62,373 nucleotides of DNA from Succinatimonas hippei YIT 12066 (GTDB lineage: Bacteria > Pseudomonadota > Gammaproteobacteria > Enterobacterales > Succinivibrionaceae), in assembly GCF_000188195.1 (NCBI RefSeq), contig NZ_GL830973.1, forward strand, positions 1-62,373, in the 5' to 3' direction. Both the position numbers and the translations under genes were made by a program. Numbering within the stretch: the first letter of the stretch is position 1; each line of letters starts with the position of its first letter. Positions 26,669-36,276 of the stretch are shown one piece after another. The notes below the pieces were generated by a model. That model was not told the DNA's origin. It saw only the letters and a program-made list of their open reading frames with translations, and made no database searches.

Positions 26669-27718
26669 CTAATAAAACATAGCTTTTAATTTAAAGCGGT
26701 CAATTTTTTGAGTTGCTGTAAGCGGAATTTTACTTACTATTATTGCTTTGGGTTTTTCATATTTGTTAAGAGTTAAATAGGCGTTATTTATTAGTTTTTC
26801 ATCAAGCGGTTTTTCACTGATTAAAATAGCTTCCTCTCCGAATTTAAGACTTTTTCGTGCTGTTACGGCAATAGGCGTTTTTATTACAGCACTTAATTTT
26901 TCCTCAATTTCTTCAGGAATTAACTTAATTCCTCCGGAATTAATAATGTTGTCGATTCGTCCTTTAATGATAAAGCCGCTTTCATTAATTTGAGCAATAT
27001 CGTTTGTTTCTAGAGTTTCAGAACAAATTTTAGGAGCTTTGATAATTAAAGTTTTGCGCTCTGACAGACTGACACTAACTCCGGGAAGCGGTTTAAACGC
27101 TTTATTTTCCGTACTTATACGCTTTAAGGCAATATGCGATAGTGTTTCAGTCATTCCGTAGCTGTGATAAATTTCGCAGGGAAGATTACATAGTTTGGTA
27201 TGAAGCTCTTGATCGATAAATCCGCCTCCGATTATGATTTTTTGGCAGCTTGCCAGAATCTTAGTACTTTTTTCTTCGCTTAATGCGCAAAAAGCCTGCA
27301 TCGGTGTAATAGCTGCAAAATTTAAATTAAGCGGAGCATCTGCAAATGGATTGGCGCAAGGTTTTCTGACTATAAGATTTAATTTCTGGTATAAGGATCT
27401 TACTACTACCATTTTGCCGGCTATATGCTCAAGCGGCATACATAGCAGTGCGCTATCCCCTTTTTTTAAATTTAAAAAGGTTACAGTCATAGCTGCGCTT
27501 GCAAGCATTTTTCTTTTTTCTGCCCGTATTTCTTTAGGTTTGCCGGTAGAACCTGAGGTTAGTACTTCAACATAATCTTTATTGTTATAAAACTCCTCAA
27601 TAAATTTTGCCGTTTGATATAAAAAGCTATCTTCTTTGTCTGTAATTGCGATAGTGGCAGCTAATTTTGCTTCTTGCGCTAAATTTTCAGGATAACTTCT
27701 GCCATTTAAGTAAATCAT
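26669..27718 (-). CDS. menE: o-Succinylbenzoate--CoA ligase
   Basis: A 349-residue ANL-superfamily adenylating enzyme that activates o-succinylbenzoate with CoA in menaquinone synthesis. The ATP-binding motif is LTSGSTGKPKE (about residue 55), followed by SYGMTETLSH, then GRIDNIINSGGIKLIPEEIE, with the C-terminal lysine in ATQKIDRFKL. It is about 100 residues shorter than E. coli MenE (451), mostly at the N-terminus, like other compact MenE proteins. The start ATG overlaps the menC stop (ATGA). It is the last men gene. Confidence 0.9.
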   Translation of the reverse strand: MIYLNGRSYPENLAQEAKLAATIAITDKEDSFLYQTAKFIEEFYNNKDYVEVLTSGSTGKPKEIRAEKRKMLASAAMTVTFLNLKKGDSALLCMPLEHIAGKMVVVRSLYQKLNLIVRKPCANPFADAPLNLNFAAITPMQAFCALSEEKSTKILASCQKIIIGGGFIDQELHTKLCNLPCEIYHSYGMTETLSHIALKRISTENKAFKPLPGVSVSLSERKTLIIKAPKICSETLETNDIAQINESGFIIKGRIDNIINSGGIKLIPEEIEEKLSAVIKTPIAVTARKSLKFGEEAILISEKPLDEKLINNAYLTLNKYEKPKAIIVSKIPLTATQKIDRFKLKAMFY

Positions 27719-28779
27719 GACAAAAAACCTTCAATATCAACTTTATTTAAAGCAGTGCCGTTAAAAGATAAATTTTCTCCATTAAGACATAATGCTTTAA
27801 AATCAAGATTGTCGGTAAACAGTTGTCCGGTACCTAAGCCTTGATATCCTTTCAGATTCAAACTTCCGGTGAACTGCGCCAGCACGTTAAGGCCTATGGA
27901 TGATTCAAGTGCTGAGGTTATCCAATAGCCGATATTATGATTTTGAGCCAGCTTTATCCATTCGATGGTACTTTTTAGTCCGCCGTGCAAGGTCGGTTTT
28001 AAGACGATAAAATCAGGGTTTATATGTTCAAGCAAAAATTCTTTTTCAGCTCTGTCATTAACACCGATAAGCTCTTCGTCAAGAGCAATCGGAATAGGAC
28101 TGTTTTTGCAGATTTGTGAAAGACTCTCATATTGCCCGGCTTTTATCGGTTGTTCTATTGAGTGAATATCATATTTTGCAAGAGCTTCAAGCTTATTTAG
28201 AGCATTTTCAGGGGAAAAAGCTCCGTTGGCATCGACTCTTAAAGTTAAATCTTTATCTGAAAATTCACTTCTTATCAATTTTAAAAGTTCAAGCTCTTTT
28301 ATAAAATCAATGGCTCCGATTTTTACTTTGATACATTTAAAGCCGCTGTTTACTTTGGAAATAATTCGCTGACGCATCGTTTCGTAATCGCCCATCCAGA
28401 TGAGGCCGTTGATTTTTATAGGAACTTTACCTTGTGTAAATCCGTTATTAAAAAGCAGAAGTGATTTTCGATCTTCATGCAGCAAAACACTTTCAAAGGC
28501 AAATAAGATGGAAGATTCATGTTTAAGAGTAGATAAACTGAAGTTTTTATCGTAGTTTGCTCTGGCAACGAAAGCTTCAAGTTTTGATTCAAAGCTTTGT
28601 TTATCCGTATATTCGGCACTAAGACCGGGAAGCGGAGAACATTCACCTATCGCCGTTATGATCCCGTTTTTTTCTATGGTAAGAAAATAACAATCACGGG
28701 TAGTGTAATATCCGCGGGAAGTTCCGGCTTTAAACTTGAAATGAAGTTTTTTACGGTAAAGCTTAAATTCTTTTGTCAT
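27715..28779 (-). CDS. menC: o-Succinylbenzoate synthase
   Basis: A 354-residue enolase-superfamily enzyme that dehydrates SHCHC to o-succinylbenzoate. Catalytic lysines are in CIKVKIGAID (KxK). Metal ligands are in LRVDANGAFS (Asp), HSIEQPIK (Glu) and IALDEELIG (Asp/Glu). The last catalytic lysine is in IVLKPTLHGGL. E. coli MenC is 320 residues. ATG follows CAAGGAAAA. It is coupled to menE by a 4-base overlap and lies 13 bases after menB. Confidence 0.92.
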   Translation of the reverse strand: MTKEFKLYRKKLHFKFKAGTSRGYYTTRDCYFLTIEKNGIITAIGECSPLPGLSAEYTDKQSFESKLEAFVARANYDKNFSLSTLKHESSILFAFESVLLHEDRKSLLLFNNGFTQGKVPIKINGLIWMGDYETMRQRIISKVNSGFKCIKVKIGAIDFIKELELLKLIRSEFSDKDLTLRVDANGAFSPENALNKLEALAKYDIHSIEQPIKAGQYESLSQICKNSPIPIALDEELIGVNDRAEKEFLLEHINPDFIVLKPTLHGGLKSTIEWIKLAQNHNIGYWITSALESSIGLNVLAQFTGSLNLKGYQGLGTGQLFTDNLDFKALCLNGENLSFNGTALNKVDIEGFLS

Positions 28780-28792
28780 ATTTTTTCCTTGA

Positions 28793-29608
28793 TTAAGGGC
28801 AGCGCGGTTTAAGATTAAATTCAGGTTTTCTTTTTTCTAAAAATGCTTTGCCGCCTTCTTGCGCTTCATCGGTCATGTAATAGAGCATAGTGGCATCACC
28901 CGCAAGTTCCTGAATTCCGGTTTGTCCGTCGAGCTCTGCATTAAGTCCGGCTTTTATCATTCTAAGAGCCAAAGGGCTATGTTCCATCATTGTTTTAGCC
29001 CATAAAACGGTTTCATTTTCAAGCTCATTCAAAGGGACTACTTTGTTTACAAGTCCCATATCCAAAGCTTCTTTTGCAGAATATTGACGACACAAAAACC
29101 AAATTTCACGAGCTTTTTTCTGACCTACAACACGGGCCAGATATGAAGAACCGAAACCGGCGTCAAATGATCCTACTTTAGGTCCGGTTTGTCCGAAAAT
29201 GGCATTTTCTGAAGCAATTGACAGATCGCAAACGACATGAAGAACATGTCCTCCGCCGATTGCATAACCGTTTACCATGGCTATTACAGGTTTTGGAATA
29301 GTACGAATTTGTTTTTGAACGTCAAGAATATTAAGTCTTGGCACCCCGTTTTCATCAATATATCCTCCGCGACCTTTTACGTGCATGTCTCCGCCTGAAC
29401 AAAAGGCTTTATCACCTGCTCCGGTTAAAATGACGACTCTGATGTCGCCGCGTTCACGGCAAATATTAAAAGCATCAATAAGCTGCATGACCGTAGTAGG
29501 GGTAAAAGCATTACGATATCGCGGACGGTTAATGGTGATTTTGCCTATACCATCATAAAAATCAAAAAGGATATCCGAATATTCTTTTATAGTCTGCCAA
29601 GTGCGCAT
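28793..29608 (-). CDS. menB: 1,4-Dihydroxy-2-naphthoyl-CoA synthase
   Basis: A 271-residue crotonase-fold enzyme that cyclises o-succinylbenzoyl-CoA. It is nearly collinear with E. coli MenB (285): [15 protein letters not shown] (oxyanion hole), [47 protein letters not shown] and [20 protein letters not shown]. The glycine in the IGGGH segment is characteristic of the bicarbonate-dependent type. The order menF-menD-menB-menC-menE matches the enteric cluster except that menH is missing. Confidence 0.96.
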   Translation of the reverse strand: MRTWQTIKEYSDILFDFYDGIGKITINRPRYRNAFTPTTVMQLIDAFNICRERGDIRVVILTGAGDKAFCSGGDMHVKGRGGYIDENGVPRLNILDVQKQIRTIPKPVIAMVNGYAIGGGHVLHVVCDLSIASENAIFGQTGPKVGSFDAGFGSSYLARVVGQKKAREIWFLCRQYSAKEALDMGLVNKVVPLNELENETVLWAKTMMEHSPLALRMIKAGLNAELDGQTGIQELAGDATMLYYMTDEAQEGGKAFLEKRKPEFNLKPRCP

Positions 29609-29622
29609 ATATATTTCCTCTC

Positions 29623-31263
29623 TTAATCCAAATTGGCTTTTAGTTTTAATTGGGCTTTGAATATTTTTAAAGCATCAATATCTTTTGTTTTATCGGTAAT
29701 CACTTCCATAAATTTGTTGGTGTTATCATTACGGATAAATTCATCAAAGATTTTAAGAAATCCGTCATTATCTGTTACTTCATAAGTTTTAAAACCGCAT
29801 TCTTGAGCCCATAATCGTCCTTTAGCCTGATGTTCTGCGGTAACGAATTTGCTGGATCTTTCATCAAGTGTAAGTCCGGGAAGCGCAGCAAAAATTTCAC
29901 CGCCTGAATTATTGAATAAAATTATGCGTAAATTTTGTTTAAGCTGTACATTCCATAAAGCGTTCATATCATAGAAAAATGATAAATCTCCGATTAGTAT
30001 AAAGTGCAGTAAATCAGGTATGGCGCAAGCTGCACCAACGGCAGCAGACAGAGAGCCCTCAATGCCGTTAACACCTCGGTTTGAGTAGACGCTTATAAAT
30101 GGCGGCAATTTAAAATATGATGCATAACGTACAGTCGAACTGTTTGCCAAATGTAAGCAGCACGGGAAATCAAGCTTGGTTAAAACCGATTTAGTAATTC
30201 CTATCTGACTGTAGGGAATAACAGTTTTCTTAGGATCTAAGCTAAAAGCGAATTTGCTTGCATGTAAATCGTTTTTAATATTATCTATTCGGCATAAATA
30301 ATTTATTGCATCTTGAAAAGAAGCTTTGATTACATAGCGCAGCTGCGTAAAAACGTCATAGATTTTACCGTCATCATTGATGGCAATATGAGTGCATTCG
30401 ATTTTTCTGATAAATTGCTTTAGTTGTTTTGAAACGATGTGCCCGCCGAGACTGATTACAAGATCGGGATGCAAATTTGTGTTGTGATTCGTTATTGACT
30501 GAAATATTCCGTCACCAGCATAAATAAATTTTGCACAGTGCGCATTTCCTATATGTTCACAATAGACGGTAAATCGTTGTGCAAGAGCTTCTTTTTCGCT
30601 TTCACTTAAACGGTAGTCTATATCGTTTTGTCCCAGCACTAACATGATTTTGCGATGTTTGAAAATGACTTTATCGAGATCACTTAATAATAATCTATTT
30701 ATTACTCTGACCGCAGGCAGACAGTTTTCTTTAAAGCTGAAAAACGGATCGCCAATCGGCACGTTTAAATGAACAGGGGCAAAAGGTCTTTCGGTAAGTG
30801 CAAGTAGGGCTTCATTACATACGCGGTTGCACATCCATTTGTCCGTATCATCTTTTATTTCATTTAGTGTCCCCGAATATTTAACAAGAGAATGAAAAAC
30901 GTCAGTTTGATGGACGGTTTGTCCGTCCATCTGTCCAATCCAGGCTGCGCTCCTGTCTGCAGATATGATTAAAAGCGGTAATTGGCGATAAAAAGCTTCT
31001 GCTACAGCCGGATGCAGGTTCAAAAGAGCAGATCCTGAAGTAACAATGACGGCACAAGGTTTTTTTAAGGACAGAATTATTCCGAGAGCAAAAAAACCGG
31101 CAGATCTTTCGTCCGTTATGGAGTAACAGGAAATATCTGAAAATTGAGAAATTCCCTGTACAATCGGGATATCTCTGGATCCGGGACAAAGTACCGCATG
31201 TTCGATACTGTGCGCCTTAAGTAAAGAAATAAGTTCTAAAACATTTTTTTTGTCTGTAAACAT
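29623..31263 (-). CDS. menD: SEPHCHC synthase (2-oxoglutarate decarboxylase-type)
   Basis: A 546-residue thiamine-diphosphate enzyme (E. coli 556) that joins isochorismate and 2-oxoglutarate. It has the N-terminal [23 protein letters not shown] (ThDP glutamate), [27 protein letters not shown], and the C-terminal ThDP/Mg motif [15 protein letters not shown] followed by [13 protein letters not shown]. It overlaps the menF stop by one base (TAATG), so the two are coupled. Confidence 0.94.
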   Translation of the reverse strand: MFTDKKNVLELISLLKAHSIEHAVLCPGSRDIPIVQGISQFSDISCYSITDERSAGFFALGIILSLKKPCAVIVTSGSALLNLHPAVAEAFYRQLPLLIISADRSAAWIGQMDGQTVHQTDVFHSLVKYSGTLNEIKDDTDKWMCNRVCNEALLALTERPFAPVHLNVPIGDPFFSFKENCLPAVRVINRLLLSDLDKVIFKHRKIMLVLGQNDIDYRLSESEKEALAQRFTVYCEHIGNAHCAKFIYAGDGIFQSITNHNTNLHPDLVISLGGHIVSKQLKQFIRKIECTHIAINDDGKIYDVFTQLRYVIKASFQDAINYLCRIDNIKNDLHASKFAFSLDPKKTVIPYSQIGITKSVLTKLDFPCCLHLANSSTVRYASYFKLPPFISVYSNRGVNGIEGSLSAAVGAACAIPDLLHFILIGDLSFFYDMNALWNVQLKQNLRIILFNNSGGEIFAALPGLTLDERSSKFVTAEHQAKGRLWAQECGFKTYEVTDNDGFLKIFDEFIRNDNTNKFMEVITDKTKDIDALKIFKAQLKLKANLD

Positions 31264-32381
31264 TAAATAAGATCTCTTAAGGTTTTAAGTTTGTTTTCTG
31301 TTTCCTGCCATTCATCTTCAAGATCCGAGCTTTTAAGTAATCCGCCTCCTGCATATAAAACAGCAAATTGTCCATTAAAAAACATGCATCTTAAATTGAC
31401 AAACAGATGCAGATTATTCGGAGAAATTAGTCCTATATATCCGGAATAATAATTTCTTTTGTAACCTTCATTTTTCACAATGAATTTTAGTGCCGCATTT
31501 TTAGGTAAACCGCATACTGCAGGTGTTGGGTGAAGACTTGCTGCCGCAGAGTGTTTGTCGATCCCGTCATTTAAAACTGCCGTTATTTGGGTGAGCAGGT
31601 GTACCACCGGACCTGCATCATGGGTTACGGGTCCTGCTGCAGATATGCTTTTGGCATAGGGTTTAATTCTTGAAATAATAAAATCTGTAACCAATTGCTG
31701 TTCTTTAATATTTTTTGACGACCACTCGTAGTGATTATTTAAGCTTTTAGCCATGGTTCCGGCAAGAGACATAGTCTTTAGTTCATTGTCGGCAACAGAG
31801 GCAAGGATCTCGGGACTTGCTCCCATGAAGATACCTTTTGATCCTACTTTTGCCATATAACAAAACGCATTTGGATAAGTTTTGCACAGATCTAGAAAAC
31901 TATGACTTAAATCTTTTTTTAAAGGGCAAAAATAGGGTCTTGATAAAACTAATTTGGCAAAGTTTTCTTTAACTAATTCTTGTTTGAATTTTGAAAATGC
32001 ACTGCAGTAATCTTTATAAGCTTTTTCATTTGCTGTTTTACAAAAAGAATTGATTTTTTCTTGTGACAAGGGTTCTTTGTTGTTTGTTTGTTCATTTAAT
32101 GTTTTTTCAAAATTTAAGTGAGAGTAATTTTTATGAATGAAGTTGCAAATGTGTTTAATATCTCCTTGGGTATGCATACAAACATTAAGATATAAAGGTT
32201 TGTCGTCAGGATTAAACGGGGCGATAACAAAAGTTTCTTTAGAATTATTGTTTTTTTGAATAGATAAAAAATGAATTTTGTTATCTTGCATATTCCGGAA
32301 GATAACAAAATCCTCATTTGAAGATAATAAAATTCGTATCGAATGAGTAAAAATGTTAATGTCGTTTAATGGAAAAAGCAT
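31263..32381 (-). CDS. menF: Isochorismate synthase (menaquinone-specific)
   Basis: A 372-residue chorismate-utilising enzyme that makes isochorismate. The catalytic lysine lies in NFAKLVLSRP. GASPEILASV, the SLHPTPAVCGLP motif of isochorismate synthases, and GGGLLKSSDLEDEWQETENK follow. It is about 60 residues shorter at the N-terminus than E. coli MenF (431). EntC/PchA-type roles are unlikely because menD is directly downstream and coupled. Confidence 0.9.
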   Translation of the reverse strand: MLFPLNDINIFTHSIRILLSSNEDFVIFRNMQDNKIHFLSIQKNNNSKETFVIAPFNPDDKPLYLNVCMHTQGDIKHICNFIHKNYSHLNFEKTLNEQTNNKEPLSQEKINSFCKTANEKAYKDYCSAFSKFKQELVKENFAKLVLSRPYFCPLKKDLSHSFLDLCKTYPNAFCYMAKVGSKGIFMGASPEILASVADNELKTMSLAGTMAKSLNNHYEWSSKNIKEQQLVTDFIISRIKPYAKSISAAGPVTHDAGPVVHLLTQITAVLNDGIDKHSAAASLHPTPAVCGLPKNAALKFIVKNEGYKRNYYSGYIGLISPNNLHLFVNLRCMFFNGQFAVLYAGGGLLKSSDLEDEWQETENKLKTLRDLI

Positions 32382-32393
32382 AAAGTATCCGTA

Positions 32394-32786
32394 TTATTTT
32401 TTCAGCGTTACTACCATGTTTGTCACGCTTGCTTTACAAAGAATTTCATCACATGCATTTAAAACCAAAGCATCAAAAACATGAAGAGAGTTGCCTATTT
32501 TTACCGGCAAAACTCTGCAAGTAACGGTCTCTCCTAGATTGGCGGTTCTTAAATGATTGGCTGAAACTTGTACTCCCAAAGCGGTTTTATCGGTGTTTTT
32601 TAAAATATGTAAAGATAAGGTTCCGGCACATATTTCGCATAAAGCAAGTGAAGCGCCGCCGTTTAAGAATCCGTGAACTTGGCTTGTCCTTTCTGTGACA
32701 GGCATTGTTGCGATTAATTCTTTTTCGGTAATTTTAGTAAAAGAAATACCTAAAAAATCCTGCATTGAAGAAGCTGATAGTTTCAT
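32394..32786 (-). CDS. menI: DHNA-CoA thioesterase-like hotdog protein (MenI/YdiI type)
   Basis: A 130-residue hotdog-fold thioesterase and first gene of the minus-strand men cluster. It aligns with E. coli YdiI (136): ELIATMPVTERTSQ, VHGFLNGGASLALCE (catalytic Glu), GVQVSANHLRTA. The position of the usual His in LHGG is Asn here (LNGG), which is a notable change. Its place at the head of menF-D-B-C-E supports release of CoA from DHNA-CoA. PaaI-like function is the alternative. Confidence 0.82.
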   Translation of the reverse strand: MKLSASSMQDFLGISFTKITEKELIATMPVTERTSQVHGFLNGGASLALCEICAGTLSLHILKNTDKTALGVQVSANHLRTANLGETVTCRVLPVKIGNSLHVFDALVLNACDEILCKASVTNMVVTLKK

Positions 32787-32917
32787 ATACTTTATTACCT
32801 TGAAGTTAAAATATCGGTATTCTACTCTAAAATTTTAAATATTTAGTCATAATGACTTTGGTAAAGAGTTTTTTAGCTTTACCATATAAAAAACATTTAA
32901 TTAAGGCGGACGATTTT

Positions 32918-33817
32918 ATGAGTAATTTAAACTCTGTTTTTCCTTTAGAGCGTCTTGATGAAATTCAAAAGCACCCTGAGGATTTCAGATTGCTTGAAAG
33001 AATTCCCCTAACTGTAGACGGCATCAATACTAAATTGCCGATTAAACTTAATGAGCCTCAAGAAGGTGAACGCGTCCATCATGTAGTCTTTTTAGATACT
33101 GAAACTACCGGTATGGACTGTAACCAAGAAAAAATTATTGAACTTGGCATGGTTAGGGTTACTTACTCATTTGATCGCAAACTCATGCTGTCCATTGATA
33201 GAATTTATGATGAGTTTGAAGATCCCGGAAAAAAAATTCCTTTGGAAATTCAGCAGCTGACTCATATTACAGATGAAATGGTAGCAGGACATCGCTTTGA
33301 CAATGATTCGGTTTCGCAAATTCTTGCCGGTCGTCCTTTAGTTGTTGCTCATAATGCTAAATTCGATCGTCCTTTTTTTGATAGAAGATTTCCTACATTA
33401 AGTGATTTATCTTGGGCTTGCTCTTTGTCCGGAGTAAATTGGGATGCTTTAGGAGATAACGGACGAAAACTTGAGTTTTTGTGCCAGGTTCGCGGTTGGT
33501 TTTACGATGCGCACCGTGCCTATGATGACTGTCTTGCGCTTTTATGGCTTATGCATATTGAGCCTGAAGCCTTTGAGATGCTTATTAACAGCGCATTGCG
33601 TCATGAATACAAGATTTATGCCGTAGGTTCGCCTTTTGATATTAAAGATAAGCTTAAAGCTTTAAATTATCGTTTTGATCCTGCCCGTAAATGTTGGTAT
33701 ATAAATGTTCAAAGCGAAGATGAAGTTAAAAAACAAATGGATATGTTAAATCAATACTACGATGCTTCTGCAGCGCAAATTTTAAAACTAAGTGCAAAAA
33801 ATCGATATAAATCGTAA
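32918..33817 (+). CDS. DEDDh 3'-5' exonuclease (DnaQ-like) with C-terminal DUF5710-like domain
   Basis: 299 residues. It has exonuclease motif I FLDTETTGMD (about 58), motif II AHNAKFDRPFF, and motif III HRAYDDCLALL, so the DEDDh catalytic set is complete. A C-terminal segment (DIKDKLKALNYRFDPARKCW followed by YINV) resembles the small DUF5710-type module. I choose ATG 32918 (MSNLNSV), behind AAGG; the ATG 66 bases upstream has no ribosome site. It may act in DNA repair or proofreading. It is not the DNA polymerase III epsilon subunit itself, given the extra domain (inference). Confidence 0.85.
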   Translation: MSNLNSVFPLERLDEIQKHPEDFRLLERIPLTVDGINTKLPIKLNEPQEGERVHHVVFLDTETTGMDCNQEKIIELGMVRVTYSFDRKLMLSIDRIYDEFEDPGKKIPLEIQQLTHITDEMVAGHRFDNDSVSQILAGRPLVVAHNAKFDRPFFDRRFPTLSDLSWACSLSGVNWDALGDNGRKLEFLCQVRGWFYDAHRAYDDCLALLWLMHIEPEAFEMLINSALRHEYKIYAVGSPFDIKDKLKALNYRFDPARKCWYINVQSEDEVKKQMDMLNQYYDASAAQILKLSAKNRYKS

Positions 33818-33978
33818 AAATACGGTAGGATACGCACATGTGATTAAAATGATATTTTATTGTTTTGTAAGAAATTTTTAGTTTAAAACATTATAACATC
33901 AACACATTGAACGTTTGAGCATGATGTTATCGTCTTGTTTAAGTTGAGTTTTTTGCACAAAGTTTTCAAGGTTAAAAA

Positions 33979-34440
33979 ATGAAAGATTTAAAAAATGCAG
34001 GAACTTCCTTTTTACAGGAATTTAAGAAATTTGCAATGCGCGGTAACGTTATCGATATGGCGATAGGTGTCGTAGTCGGTACGGCTTTTTCCAAAATTGT
34101 TTCATCTTTAGTCGCTGATGTTATTATGCCGATATTAGGTGTAATCGTCGGATCCGTTGACTTTAAAGATTTGGCTATTACATTACGGGATAAGACTGAA
34201 ACTCAAGAAGCAGTAATATTAAATTATGGGGCTTTTATTCAAACCGTTTTTGATTTCCTGTTAATTGCTTTGTCGATTTTCATTGCTATGAAAGTTATTA
34301 TTAACATTCAAAAACGGTTTATTGCTCAAGAAGATGAAGCTAAAGCTAAGGATGAAGCTGCGGCAGCGGCTAAACCTGATCCTCAGATTGAGCTTTTAAC
34401 TGAGATCCGTGATTTAATGAAAAACAGTGCAGCAAAGTGA
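33979..34440 (+). CDS. mscL: Large-conductance mechanosensitive channel
   Basis: 153 residues (E. coli 136). The first helix is FAMRGNVIDMAIGVVVGTAF, followed by KIVSSLVADVIMPILG. The periplasmic loop and second helix YGAFIQTVFDFLLIALSIFI match MscL closely. The C-terminal helix ends LLTEIRDLMK. The extra length is an Ala/Lys/Asp-rich linker (KAKDEAAAAAKPD) between helix 2 and the C-terminal bundle. It releases solutes during hypo-osmotic shock. Confidence 0.97.
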   Translation: MKDLKNAGTSFLQEFKKFAMRGNVIDMAIGVVVGTAFSKIVSSLVADVIMPILGVIVGSVDFKDLAITLRDKTETQEAVILNYGAFIQTVFDFLLIALSIFIAMKVIINIQKRFIAQEDEAKAKDEAAAAAKPDPQIELLTEIRDLMKNSAAK

Positions 34441-34626
34441 TGTTTTGTTTAGCGCTCATAAATTAAGCTATTAGGCCGTATTATTGCAATAATGAAAAAA
34501 TATAAAACACGTCGTGAATAAGCACTATACCTTTAAATTTTATCCTTAATGCTGTATAGTTTTAGGGTTATTTTGTTTGTGTAAAGTTTTCTTTAATTAA
34601 TGCTGAGTGAAAATTTGGGGGTTATT

Positions 34627-35829
34627 ATGTTTACTTATGAGTTCGGAATGCAGGAAACCCTCGCAATAGCAGTAGCTTTGCTGCTTCTTGGCAGATGGAT
34701 AAAGAATCAGATACCGCTTTTGAAAAGGTTTTTTATTCCGGCTCCGGTTATCGGCGGAATAGTTTTTTCTTTTTTCACTTTGTTCGGTCATGAGCTTGAA
34801 TTATTTCAATTTACCTTTGACAGTCAGTTAAAAAATTTATTAATGCTTGCCTTCTTTACTACAATCGGTTTTTCAGCGTCATTCAGGATGCTGGTTAAAG
34901 GCGGCATCAGTGTAATGATATTTCTTTGTGCCTGCATCGTTTTAATTTTGATTCAAAACTGCGTCGGTATTTCTTTAAGTTACATGTTCGATTTAAATCC
35001 GCTTATGGGCCTTGCCGCAGGTTCTATTGCTTTGACCGGCGGACACGGAACGGCTGCAGCTTTCGGTCCTGAACTTATTAAAGCCGGGCTTGATGCAGGA
35101 CTGACTGTTTCTGTTGCCGCCGCTACTTTCGGATTGATAGCCGGCTGCATGATAGGCGGTCCTGTCGGAAAAGCACTATTAGCTCATTACGATTTAAAAT
35201 CATTTCGTACCAAGAAAACTACCGATAATGCAGAGATGGTGGAGGGTAAGCTTACTAAGGAGCAAAAAAACATCAACGAGTATCTGCTCTTTTCCGCAAC
35301 CACATTTATTATTGTGTGTATGGGTATCGGCTATTTCATCATTCTTGGCTTAAACTATTTGAATATCGTTTTGCCTGCATATTTGGGACCGATGATGGTT
35401 GCGGCTTTAGTGCGCAATGTGATGGATAAAAAGAATCTTGAAATGCCGCTGCACTCTATCAATGTTATCGGAGGTATTTCTCTGCAGTTTTTCTTGGCAA
35501 TTGCTCTTATGACTATGAATTTGTGGGAGCTTGCCACGTTGGCTATTCCTTTGATTACAATTTTGTTGATTCAGACTTTGGTCATGGCTCTTTTTGCTTA
35601 CTTCGTAACTTTCAGAATTATGGGTAAGGATTATGATGCTGCCGTTATTGCAACAGGTCATTGCGGTTTCGGTTTGGGAGCCACTCCGAACGCTATGGCT
35701 AATATGGAGACCTTTACCGGAGCCAACGGTCCGTCGCCTAAAGCTTTCTTCGTTGTCCCGATTGTCGGTGCTTTATTTATTGACTTTGTAAACGCTACGA
35801 TTCTTACTATTTTTATCAATATTCTTTGA
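34627..35829 (+). CDS. gltS: Sodium/glutamate symporter
   Basis: A 400-residue inner-membrane carrier (E. coli 401) of the ESS family. It shows LLGRWIKNQIPLLKRFFIPAP, LMLAFFTTIGFSASF, the pore motif GSIALTGGHGTAAAFG, and its second-half counterpart IATGHCGFGLGATPNAMANM. Start at 34627 (MFTYEF) fits the family; the ATG 27 bases upstream is unsupported. Single gene with a hairpin behind it. Confidence 0.94.
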   Translation: MFTYEFGMQETLAIAVALLLLGRWIKNQIPLLKRFFIPAPVIGGIVFSFFTLFGHELELFQFTFDSQLKNLLMLAFFTTIGFSASFRMLVKGGISVMIFLCACIVLILIQNCVGISLSYMFDLNPLMGLAAGSIALTGGHGTAAAFGPELIKAGLDAGLTVSVAAATFGLIAGCMIGGPVGKALLAHYDLKSFRTKKTTDNAEMVEGKLTKEQKNINEYLLFSATTFIIVCMGIGYFIILGLNYLNIVLPAYLGPMMVAALVRNVMDKKNLEMPLHSINVIGGISLQFFLAIALMTMNLWELATLAIPLITILLIQTLVMALFAYFVTFRIMGKDYDAAVIATGHCGFGLGATPNAMANMETFTGANGPSPKAFFVVPIVGALFIDFVNATILTIFINIL

Positions 35830-35842
35830 TAGCTGTATTTTT

Positions 35843-35868
35843 AGCCCGCAAAATCTTTTTGTGGGCTT
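35843..35868 (+). terminator. Hairpin terminator of gltS
   Basis: AGCCCGCAAAA (35843-35853) pairs with TTTTGTGGGCT (35857-35867) with one G-U. The T-run after it is poor, so efficiency is uncertain. Confidence 0.6.
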
Positions 35869-35935
35869 ACTGTAAATGATTTATTAAAATCTTGTGTTGC
35901 TGTACGGTTTTTTTGTCATGCCTTGTCGGTTAATT

Positions 35936-36190
35936 TTTTCTTTTATAAGCTTGAACTGTAGGGCGGAATATTTGCTAATGTAAACATATGAATCAAACCG
36001 GACTAAGTGCAGTTGTATAAAGTAAAGACAACTAAAAAAACATGAAAAATACAAATATGCGGCAAATGCCGATATAAAAGTTGCCCGAAACATCTTGTAG
36101 GTCTTGCTAATAATATAGGTTGTCGTGCAGGTCTTGGTAAATGGCAGCATAAAGCTTGCGATTATTGTAGAGAGAGGGCCTGTTTAATTA
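35936..36190 (+). pseudogene. Decayed IS200/IS605-type tnpB (OrfB), C-terminal remnant
   Basis: Reading the plus strand across stops gives SFISLNCRAEYLLM, stop, TYESNRTKCSC, then after a further stop KYKYAANADIKVARNIL. These align in order with the end of TnpB: the LxYKAE segment, the zinc-finger start (TSQxCSCCG) and the GYTANADVNAARNILAAG terminus. At least three in-frame stops and a frameshift after NIL are present, and the continuation VGLANNIGCRAG reads in another frame. No left part, tnpA or element ends are visible. It is therefore an old remnant, 3' to gltS. Confidence 0.8.
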
Positions 36191-36234
36191 TGGAAAGGGA
36201 TGCTAATAAGAGCTGTTTATATATGATGTTGTAA

Positions 36235-36258
36235 TTCGGCAGCATATAAGCTGCCGAA
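36235..36258 (-). terminator. Hairpin downstream of brnQ
   Basis: TTCGGCAGC (36235-36243) pairs with GCTGCCGAA (36250-36258) around ATATAA. On minus it follows the brnQ stop, but the T-run is weak. Confidence 0.5.
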
Positions 36259-36276
36259 GATATCAGTAGTTGAAGA

